The notes beneath the pieces are model-generated. The model searched no databases, had not been told where the DNA came from, and worked only from the letters and a program-made list of their open reading frames with translations. Made by a program: the position numbers and the translations under genes. From Tetranychus cinnabarinus (Eukaryota > Arthropoda > Arachnida > Trombidiformes > Tetranychidae): 64,000 nucleotides of DNA. This document shows, one piece after another, positions 13,801 to 25,800 of the stretch. How positions within the stretch are numbered: the stretch's first letter is position 1; each line of letters begins with the position of its first letter. The stretch is taken from contig WHVY01000006.1 in assembly GCA_022266195.1 (NCBI GenBank), positions 682,001-746,000 on the forward strand, given 5' to 3'.

Positions 13801-16800
13801 ATCGATAGTGAAACAATTTTCAAGAACATAATCAATTATCTTGAAACAAAACAAGTTGATTATTTAAATGAAAATGAAAACAATTTCCAATTCAAATAGA
13901 AATGCAATAAAAGAAAATTCATATTTTTTCACTTTTCTTTTCAAATCAGATGCACTTTCACTACCAATTTGAATAAATTAACATTCATTATAACAGTTAA
14001 CTTATTCAACTAAATGATTGACTATTGTGCACCATTTCAGTTCATCAATGACCAATAATCTTATTGCAGGTAAAGAATGTGTTTTCAACCTTTTTATTGA
14101 TTTACTTGTTTCACTCTAATTGTAACTTCATTTACAGCCATCATTAGTTTTGTGCCTCGAGCTACTTTCGATGCTGATTTCGGATCTTTGACATTTTATT
14201 TACCGTTTCATTCACAACTTGCAACGAGAATCTCTATTTTTGTATTGAAAGCTAATAATGAGGGAAAAAATCTTAGAATTCTTTCATGCTAAAACAAGTT
14301 CCAGGTTCACTATACTTACGGGAATTTTGTGAGGAATTTTAGTTCAAAAACATGTGAATTTTGATTTTTGAGTAACGACAAAAATAATGTAAATTTTAGT
14401 CATCAAAATATGAATTTAGAAAGTGAAAAGTGTGAATAGTTCAATCTTGTAAACAAAATTTGAAAAGCAAATTTGATCACCTTTTCAATACGAAAATTAT
14501 TGTAATTTGAAGGTTTCAGGTAATCTGATTAAGTAATTTGCGTTGAATTGGAAAGTTTTCTTGGTTAAAGTAAGATAAAGTCAATACTTGTAAATTATGG
14601 CACTTTTCAAATCAATATTAATCCAGTTTATTTTACTGCTTTTAGAGTAAATCTAGATAGATTAAAATAAATGAAAATTTTCATTGGATATTTGATCATA
14701 ACGAGAAAAACGCAAAATATTATTGTGGTAACACCTTCGAAACAGTGCAGCCATTTTTATGTTCCCTTTTCTGACCCGCTGAACTTTGATCCTTTGAATG
14801 TAAATTGAGTCACTACTCCAATGGTAATCACTTGAGTTATAAGCTCATTGAGTCCGAAAGTAATTGTCATTGAGATATTCGACTCCATATATCCTTGACA
14901 CTCGTTTGTACTAATAAATTTTGACCAAGAGGTCAGATCTTGATCTTTGGTCAGTATAATTCCCAAAATTGAAGACCCAGAGATTCTCAAGATTTTCAAG
15001 GAAATTAAAAATAATTCAGTTATTTGACCTTCAGATGTCATTAGTAGGTTATTGGTGTTTATATTGATCTGGGCATAAGACCTTGCCTTCTCTTTAATTT
15101 CCAATTTTTGGCTGCTTTACTAGTTGGCGACTTGATTCTAGGTTTCCTGTATATAACGTAGCACATATGGAATATTTAAGTAACCACCATTATGATATGA
15201 TCTTACTCAATAGTTGGCGGTAAACAATTAAACAAGTCAATTTATTTTCAGATTTTGATCTTTTTATTTAATTAGTTGCCATCTACAAATCGAATCCAAA
15301 ATAAGAATTGACGCGCACGATACCTGATAAAACAAAATATTTCTAATTCTCGCGTAGCGATTGAGAAGTCAATTGAGAACTAATTTTCAAGTCGTTATCT
15401 CATATATAATAAATATATGGTGATTCTGAAAAAATTCGCAATTCTGAAATCTTCTTGTTTCCACTTAAATGTTTGCCGCCGTTTCAAGGATTCTATGAGT
15501 ATCAAGCCATTCCAAAATTTGCGAGTGAGTTCTTGGAGTCCGCTCGTAACGGTCATATTGGATAATTATTTGGTTTACCCGAATTCTTTTCTCAGTCATC
15601 CTGTTCAAACCATCCAAAATGGCGTTATTCTAAGTTTGGCTCAGTGAGTATATAATGATATTGCTTGTAACTCTTCCGCCAGTATTTTCGATATTTCTGA
15701 TATTCGAACTATGAGTTTCTGCAAATTAAAGGGTCATCCCTTCGAAACCTCAAGTTCATTCAAGGTCACTTCATCATTTGACCTCTAAATGACATTTGAA
15801 GGTCGTTTTTTGAAATTTTTTCAGATTGTGTGATGTTTGTTAAATGTTTCAAAATTCCTATTTATCAAATTGTCAGAGTTTTTCATACCGTTCAATACAT
15901 TACGTTAGCTGAAAAATGTTAATTGATATTCAATTTGCATAGTTAACTGATATCTGTTGAAGAATTATGTTTGCATACAATTGAGATGCATGCAATAAAT
16001 TTAGGCGTAATTGACGTATCTTTGTTAGCATTAACCAACTCTGATGTTCTTTTTTTGACATTCAAGTTCACAAATTCGAAATTCATAAAATTTATACAGT
16101 AAATTGTCAGATAATGAAGATGCAAAATAATGAGAACTAAATTTAATTCGAATACGGTGATTTTTCTATTTTAGTACATTTTAATGTTACATTTAAGTAA
16201 TTACATTCTTTCCAAATGTTTGAACCATGATCTTGAATCGATTATTCAATGATATCAACATTTTCAGTTATCATGGTAACATTGCAGTCGCTCCGAACAC
16301 ACTTCCAATCGAATCTAAAGTTCATCGAGTGAGCATCTCATAAATGAAATTTTTACTATTACGTTTATCTATGTATTATTTATCCATGTTAGAAATATTT
16401 GAAACAAAACATCAAAGTGATCAAACCTAATAAGTTTGATTTAAGCCTGAAAATTGGTTAAACTAATTAAATTTGGAAGCTGAATTAGCCCCTCAAGTGT
16501 ATTGAAACGTAAAGGATTAAAGGATTGGTCAAGCAGGAAAGGACCCTTTGATACCGATCTTAAACTGAGAAAGGTTGTGTCATAATCCAATAGAAGGACT
16601 AAAAGCTATTTAAACTTCCATTATTATCCTTAGTTATTGCATTTCTAGAGCAACTAAAGTGGTTTAAACTAATAATCAGTCTCTTAATGGAGAACTCATG
16701 TTTGGAAACTTTTCCAGATTAGACACAATATCATGAGATATGTCAAAAACTGGACACAAAGAATCACTCCTAATTTAGTAATTTAATTGATCTTTACTTT

Positions 16801-19800
16801 TCTCTTATAATTGTCCTTCTGGACACATTCATCTAACATTTCAAGTCATTTCTTCCTGAATGATACAAACCCGTTGACAAGTCTATAAACACAAATTACT
16901 CATGATAATGTTTACAATGAAAAATACAATTCTGTGCATCGAATGTAAAAAACATCTCAAAATGCAAATACTTAATGTATTCAAGTTTACTTATCGATAT
17001 AAAATTATTCAAAGTTAATGTTGAATTGATTAAAATGGCTTGAAAGTAGTTCAACAATCAACTCTCAACCCAAAGCAATATCGAGTTATTAAAAGCTATT
17101 TAAAATTGAAATGTCAGTTTACTCAATCAAATTGAAAGTTAAACTTGCAACAAATTTCCAATAACATCATTAATATCGACTGTTACCTGACAATTTTCAA
17201 TTTTTTAGATTCCAATAAACGATGAAACTCAACAAAAAAGTGACAATAAATCTCAATAGCTTATCACAAGCATCATTATTATCATTGATATTGTGTCGAC
17301 TTTTCAATCGACTTGAAGCATTCCCATAAACCCAAGAGTAACTCGATACTCTTAAAAATAAAGTTTAAGCTTATTTACAAACAATTTCAACTGATAAGCT
17401 TGAACTTGTCCAGTTAAACAGGGAATGAGAAACTCCAAGTAAACCGTTTGATTTACAACCAAATGACATTCCCTCAAGCATTCCAAGTAAACTGGTTGAA
17501 TAAACGTTCACTCATTATCATTACAATTATATATTGTTTAAGTCATCCAATTGTGAATTTGATTCCTTCCCTTTGACATGATGTTGTTCCTGTTATTGTT
17601 TTCCTCTGAATCATCAGAAATTATCATCCAGTAAACAGTAAGAATGACAAAGAAAAAGGTCAAATAAGGAAACAAACAAACAGTTGGAATAAAAAAAAGG
17701 ACAAGTTAAACAGTCCAAGTGAAGGAAGGAAAAAAGAGATTCTCATGAAAAGAACAATGATTCTGGTTATTTTGTTCCACTTTTCTTCTCCTCTTTTCTT
17801 CCTTCTCCATCTCTTAATGATAACAAACCATTTTTTGGTAAACGCAAAAAACACATTCCCTTGTACCTTTCATCGTACATTGACCATCTTCCTATTTATC
17901 TGGTCATTCAGGTTCAACTGTTTAACTTGCTTTGATAACAATATTATTATCATCATTATTGATTCCCTCAACTATTTACAAGTTTAATGGCAAATAATGA
18001 CCATAATACAATGTAATATTAACGAAAACAGATTGACTCCTTTGTCTGGTTAAGGTTTATAACGTATTTATAATATTCAGATAAACTTGGTCAATGTTTT
18101 CCCTCTTCTGGTTCAAACTTATTCATTTATCGTTCATCATGATCATTGTTAACCTTTAAATGTTGTTGTAAACATCCATTTGGATTGTTTATTTCAATTT
18201 TGGGTCAATCCATTTTCATCCATTCCATTCAATTGGATAGCAAATAAACAAAGAAAAACAAAGGAAAGACAGATTGGTCAACATTGAGGCCAGAATCAAT
18301 TTTACTCAACTGGAATTTTCAGATTCAAGTTAAAATGACAACTTTTAACGCCAACTCAATCTCCAGATTGAAACCAATTAAGACCAGAATCAGTTCTAAA
18401 CTCGAAATCTGACAACTTCGTTCAACAAGTACAAAAGGTTGATAAAAGTTAGAAAAGTTTGTAAGTTTGAAATTCATTCAAAACTCATATTTCGAGTTTG
18501 AATCTGACTAGAATTCATAACGAAAAAATTCTCTGTCAAATGAATTGAATTTAGAAATAAATTTTGCTTATTTTTTCGAACTCAAATTGTTCTATAAAGT
18601 GATGAAAATGTTCAATTTTTAAATCAATGGATTCGATCTTGTAACTTTCTTGTAATCAATGATAAATGCTTGATAAACATTTTTACAAAAGTGAGGATTT
18701 TCCTTTCGAAATGATGATGGAATCGATAATTTCAATTTCAATTCAAGATTTACCTTTTATCCCTTTTATCCCATGTTATGAGACCAGAAAATGATTATTC
18801 ATTTGAAATGATTATTTCCATTTCAACATTTCCACTGAAAATGATGATTAATGTTTGAACCTTATTCTTGTGAAATATTTCAATGAAAGTAATTTTACTT
18901 TTCAATTTCAGATCGACTGACGAATTTAGATTTTGCTGTTTAGCTCGTCATGTGCAGAACTGTCTTCCCGAACCCGATGAATTTTCTTCGTGTGAAGATT
19001 TACTTTCCAACCTGGTTTTGCGAATTTGCATCTGGATCTTGGGCGTTCTATCGATTGTCGGCAATTGCATGGTCATCTTTTGGCGAACAATGCATCGCTA
19101 CCGAGCCGCCGTCTCTTCCTTTTTAATCGCCAACCTGGCCATTGGCGACCTTCTTATGGGCGTCTATCTGATCATCATTGGAACAGTCGACTTTACTTAT
19201 CGAGGAAAATACTTCATCCATGATGCTCACTGGCGTTCATCGAAAATGTGCCAATTAGCCGGCTTCATATCAACACTTTCCTCTGAACTTTCCGTCTTCA
19301 CCTTGACCGTAATCACTATTGACCGTTTCCTTAGGATAACCTTTCCATTGAGATTCCATCGTTTCAAGATGACCAATGCTCGCCTTGTTATACTGGCCAC
19401 TTGGGTGTTCACTGTGATACTTGCTGGAGTGCCTTTACTTGATATTAAATATTTTGACAACTTTTATGGTCGATCGGGCGTTTGTCTGTCTCTTCACATA
19501 ACCAACCAAAGGCCAAATGGTTGGGAATATTCAGTTTTTGTTTTTTTGGTCCTCAATTTTATCTCTTTCACAACCATTGCCATTGCCTACATTTGGATGT
19601 TTACTGTTGCCAAGAACACTCGAAGTGCTTTAAAATCGTCCGACATTCGGCTTAGTTCCACCATGGCAAAGCGCATCATGCTCATTGTCATGACTGACTT
19701 TTGGTGTTGGATGCCAATCATTGCTCTTGGAGTTATTTCACTGAATGGAGTAAAGCTTCCTCCTCAAGTAAGTAACCCCAAATAACTATTTAACATAAAA

Positions 19801-22800
19801 GGTGATTCGTTGTGTCAATTGTCAATCTATTAATATATTAATATATTTGAAAATCTAGAAGTCATTACTTTTGCGCTTTCAACTCCTGTCAATGTGACAA
19901 TCAGGTTGAAGATGCGTTTTATTGTAGTTTAACTTTCTATTTTTTACACTTCATTCATTCCAAACATTTACACATTTAATTTGATATCAATTGGTTTCTG
20001 TGTTTGAGCAAAACAAACGTTTTAATCGCTATTTTTAGGTTAGTCAAAAGGAATTCAATTCAAATATTGAATGTCATCAATTCGAACCCATGAGATGATA
20101 GAATCGATATAATCCATGTTTTCACGAAATGTAATCCTTCACTTGATTAGTTTTTTTGATAGTCTAGAGTCACTAATTAGTTAAATCTTCATCTGTTTGT
20201 TTCAGCTTTGAGTTTCTATTAATAATGGTGATGAACTTTAATGAATTGCTTTTTATCGAGATGAAGTCGAGAAAACATTTACTTCATTATTTTGACTTTG
20301 CATGGAAAATGTTCCACGTTCTCCACGAGTTTCTCTATTAATTCTCTATCGAGGCTTAAAATTGGTAAAAAGTAGAAATCTGTAAATCGAATCAAATTTA
20401 TTCTTGATTTCATGATTGCTGTAAGAAATGGAGGACGAAATTGCCTAGAAATCAGATCCTCATTAGAATAAGATTCAAAATTTTATGCTAATTTCAAAGA
20501 GTCATTTCACTTTCGACGAAAATATGAAAATCATTGAAATGTATGAAGATACTGAAGTAATGAAAGTGAACGAAACAATCGGAATGGAAAGTATTCAAGT
20601 TGACATTTATGCTTTAAAATCTAACGAAAATGTTTCATTTTATCAGGCTATTCGGCTGTTTAGTAAAAATTGTATTGATAGAGGTTTAACCACCATTCAT
20701 GTGGATACATCTAAACCTCAAAATGTAACAATCCATTTCCAAAAATCGATTTATTTAGCATAAAATTTCTAATCAAACGCCAAGGAAAATGGTTTCTACG
20801 CTTCATCCTATTCTTTTGGTCTTACATTCATTTTCATCTCACATTACTCTGGTCACTTGCAACTGATGTCAAAGGCCTTTGACTTTTTGCTAATTCAAGT
20901 TCAACTCAGCAATTGACGCAAACCGAATACCTAACTTGAAATTAAAAAAAGTGGCTTACACAGTCGATCCTGTCTAAGATAAGTCTCTTCGCCAGTCATT
21001 TCGAGTAATCACAAGTAAAAAGGCAATGAATAATCCAAGTGTCAAAATGCTGAGAGAACCAGAGAAATGACCAAAAAGCAGGAAAAAACTAGCACCAAAT
21101 GTCTCTCATCTATTCGTTGTGTTCAGTTTAGTCGTCCAGTTTACTGCAGCTCAACACATTGGGTTGATTTTATCGCAGTAAACATTTGACTAATTGTTAG
21201 TTGAATGGTATGAATGAAGCAAATGATTGATTGCTTTGAGTTTGTTGATTAAATAATTGACATTTATTGCCATATCGAGCTGTCAATTGTTTATTAATAT
21301 TGATTTGGTTTGCCATGTTCCTTCACAGTTTTCTTTATCAACACTGACCAAAATTAACTGATAATAAGGTAAATGACAATCAGATAAATTGCAATTCAAT
21401 TAGAGCTTTTTGTTTGTGTTCATTTCAAAGGTTAATTATCTTTACTTGTTCTCAGTTAATTGACTTATTTTTGGCGATAATATTATAAACAATATATTAA
21501 GGTACAAACAATGAAAAGAACGGCCATTATAAGAAGATTTCGTGACTTATCTTGTTATTGAACAGAGTGACCATTGATCAATGATGGACTTCATTATCTA
21601 AAGCTAACTTAATAAGCTTCAACAAACCAATTGACATTAAATCTTGACTAAAATACTAACAGAGAAAAGGTTTAACTTGTTTTTTTAGGTCCACTTTTCT
21701 GGTTAACTGAAAAGGTATTTCATTGTTTTCTGGTTTTATTAGGTTTAACAAGTTAATGGTCAAATCAAATTGCTGGTAACATTTATCAATAAGAAAATTA
21801 TTCTCAACTCATTAAATGGTTACGATAATGAATTTAATAAGATAATCAATGATTCTCCTTTTGTTGAATGTAAAACAATTAAGGAAATTAAGTTTACAAT
21901 TACCATAATATTTACAATAAAAACAAGTATTAAAGCGCTTCTATTTGGTTTACTCGATTCATTGTCTTACTTTTATTGTTATTACAATGTTAATCATCTT
22001 CTGTACAACAATTCATTACGCCTGTAATAATGAGTAAAACTAATTTCTTGCCTTCAATTAATCATTTTAGACCATTGAATAGATGATGGTTTCTTGGAAT
22101 GAAATTAACTTTTCCATTTCATGTTAATCGTTTACCTTTAACTTTTGTTTGAAACATTCAAAGTTAATCATTTTTATCTTCATCATTCATAATTACCAAA
22201 CAGTTTGAACATAACTCAACGCGAGGAGATCGACAAACCTTGCCAAATCATCGAGAAACGCCAAGAGTTCTAGTGCAAGTCAAAATCGAACTGATTTCTG
22301 TGTCCTTAATTTACGTTATTTTGAATAAATTTTTGTAAAAAGCTTGGTTAAAATGAAAATTTTGACAGAAATCTGAATGACTCTTAAAGAGCGTAAATTC
22401 GTTTTCTGTCATTATATGGAAATATTGATCACACCTGAGTCCTTCGCCTACTCTTTATCGACCGTTTCTTAATACCAATACCGAGACCAATTACTCGATC
22501 AATGAAATAAAATTTGACAATAAATAATCTATTTTATGATACGAAATGTCAATTTTGCGAAAGACTAAATCCTCTGAAGTAAAAGGTCATAGAGAAAGAA
22601 TGGATCAGAGAAATCGAAGCTTAGGCTTGAGTATTTCAAATTTGCGTGGATTTGACTCACAGTGTCAATAGTTTCTCTAACAGTTGGTATCAACATTAGT
22701 TTAGGAATTGTCAAGACTTGAAGATCTCAACTCAACTTGCCTTATGATATAAAATATCAGCCTAAGTACATGTGAATGTGTCTTTTGAGGAAAAGGTTAA

Positions 22801-25800
22801 AGTGTCTCAATGATTTTACATACAATCTAATTATCGCTTCTCATAATGGCCATTACTCATTGACCTGGTAACTAGACTGTTTCAGGGATTAAGTTAGCCA
22901 AAAACTGACTTCATGGATATTGATGAATCCAAATAGTATCAGTTTGAAGCTTAAAGCTTTGAGTATTCCTGCGTCTCCAGTATGAAAAGATTGGTCAGCA
23001 ATACATTGGAGGACGAATCAGGTTATAGAGACTTAAGTTCGTAGTCAAAACGTTTTCATGAGCTATTCAAGTCTGAAATTAAAATTGGGTTATGAATTGG
23101 AGGCTAAACTGGTCCATGACCAGGTTTTTCATTGCATCTAGAATTTCGTCCATATGAGAAACATTTAGAGATATTTTGAGCTACAATTTCCGATAAAGCT
23201 TCAATTGACTAAAAATTGATCAAGAAATGACCTTTTTAACCATTTTTGTCATAAAGTTGACTAATACTGATCAAAATTGACGATGAAAATGTAATTGATA
23301 ATGTCAGTCCTACCAGTTGCTAGTTACATAAAAGACTGCAAGTGTTTCTAATTTTATATCAATCTTTGGATGAAGGCAAAAATTGAAAATTATTCATACT
23401 AGTGAGTCAAATGTAAATGTGATTAGTTGATTGAGTCAAAATCAATCAACATCAATTGTGTTCATTGTCGTTAAACCTGTTGATGATGTCTATTAAATTG
23501 TGAGTCAAACCTTTACTCTGATAGCTTTGAACCAGAATGAAAAAGACATTTAAATTGACAAAAATTAATCGCTAAAAATGAGATTCTATTTTAAAATTAA
23601 ATGTTTATCAGAATCAAATCAAGCTTCACGTGACAATAATAATGTAAAACAGACTGATGAGGGTTTAAATTTAAAGCAATTCATCAGACAATTGATTAAT
23701 CATCCAAACCTTTGAGCCCATAATATATTTTACCGGTTATTTTAATTTTCAATTTTAACCTTTAACTTGTTATTGTCATCATTGCTATTAACTTTGGGTT
23801 TTACAATCAAATGGTTATCAATTAAAACCAGAAGATAAACCAGAACCCAAATGTTTGTCCAATGATAAGGAAAACAAAATTATTAGATGAATCAATCTTG
23901 TCAAATGAAATTAATTGCGGTTAATGGTTCAAGATTGTTTAACCTTTTTATTTGATTAGACGTAATTAAGATAAATCTTTAGCATAAAGAATTGAATTAT
24001 TAAACTAAATACAGCAATTAATAAATGACCATTTTAAGGAAACAAAAATTTTGATCAAAAATAAATTGCATCGATTTAGCTTTATAATTACATTCACTGT
24101 CAACTGCAAAGGTTACGAGGAAAAGGCGATTAAAGTCAACCTTTTTGTCCATTTTTGTCTCAACATTGAAACAATTTATCAACCAACTTATCGTCCAGTT
24201 TATGGAGCATTCATTTTAACTATTAAACTCAGCTTTAAAAGCCAATTAAATCGCTAAATCATCAACTATTGGAGAGACAATTAAACTGGACGTTTATTAG
24301 AATAGATTGCTGGACATTTGTTAAATGTCATTTGCAGACTTTTCATTTTGTAATGTTTTACCCTCTTAAAAACTATCCTCTAGTATGAGATCATTTTACT
24401 CAAAACGTAATAGTTATTGATTAACATTAAGATTAAGCTGATTGAGGATGAATTAAGGATTAATTTAGCAAAAGATGTTTAATATTGTTTCCTTTCAGTC
24501 AAGTTCACTTTTTTAATTTTTCTGGTTCAGAGGATTGAACTTGACCAACACTTTCTCTGATCAGACTTAACATCTGCCCACTTAATATGTAATGTATTTG
24601 ATATTATTGGTTAGGCCTGAGTTTATCCACATTTTGCTTTGATAATTTTCACCTTTTTTCACCAAAATTCAATTTTCTAACTCATTTTTCACTAATCCGA
24701 TTAGATTGTGATTCAAACAACCCGCTCAACTTAGTTTGATAATAAGATACTGATAAATAGATATTAATCGTACTCGGACTCAAAGATAGCATGTGTTGAA
24801 TTAACACTGTTAATGCCGTTAAATGTTGTTTCTACTTTAATCTATTTCTTTCGTTTATCAACAATTTAAGGTAAGATAATTGTTTGAAAGCAGTTGCAAT
24901 CCAATCTAATTGAAATTAATTTGATTCAGAATTATCTTGAACGTTGTTTTCGTTCTTTTGCTGGTTCACAAAGCTTAGGCTGTAGTTGAATAGCCATTTT
25001 TGTCATTGTTTAATCACTTTCTTGTTCAATTGTTCCTGATTTATGGGTTGCCGATTTGATGTGTAACCAACAATCAGCTGTTGTCTAGCAATTGAAATGC
25101 TGTTGAATGATCTAAACTTGCTTTCAAGTGGTTCAAATAAGATATTGTTTTCCCATTGCTCGGAATGCAAGTAAATTGCTGTTTTGTTTTGTTTTTAGAT
25201 CAATGATTAATTTTTGTCTCATGTTTTACTGATTAGGTAATAACTCTCAGTTTTAATACTGATGCTTATTTTGGTCTTGGTGCATCCAAGCGATCGATAT
25301 CAATTATTAAGGCTAACAAGTGTAATACCATTACGGTTATCAACAGCAGAGGAAATTTTAGACCAAATTTTAAATCAACTGATTTAATGGTTTATTTAAA
25401 TCAATGATAGTATTAAGTGTTAGCTGATTCACACTGGAAATATTGATGGTGAAAAATATGATCGTTTGGCTGGTCTGGCTTCCTTGAAAGTATCAAAAGA
25501 TGAGATTATATTGACTGCAACTAGATCTGTATTACCATATCATTTGAAATGTTGGATGTCCAGAGGTTTTTGCAGGAATCAAGGGATAATCTGATCATGA
25601 CCATGATTCTTCATTGTTTTATCATCAATGACCTCATCTTTGGTTTGGATAGATGAAAGATGAAGAAGATGAAGGCCATAAAGAAGATGAAGATGACAGT
25701 AAAGCGTAAAGGAAAGCAAAAGTAACTCATACAAATGAGTTAATATTCCATAAAATGAAGATGATTATGATAATCAATCAACATCAATTACAGGTAACTT

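Noticed and set aside
14757..15104. 115-codon minus-strand frame as a nested gene
   Set aside because: No recognisable domain or splice context. Length is within chance for AT-rich DNA of this size.
18883..18911. ATG at 18883 as a start of an intronless GPCR
   Set aside because: The hinge and upstream LRR and LDLa exons join in frame through the acceptor at 18911, and the residues before it (MKVILLFNF) are intron sequence.
20060..20100. Possible tRNA on the minus strand (ttcgaaccc near 20079)
   Set aside because: The B-box-like stretch continues GGTTCGAATTG rather than ending in CC, and no A box or acceptor stem could be formed.
20485..20763. 92-codon frame in the receptor intron as a gene
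   Set aside because: Protein-like composition but no recognised family, no signal peptide and no supporting neighbours. Several frames of this length are expected by chance.
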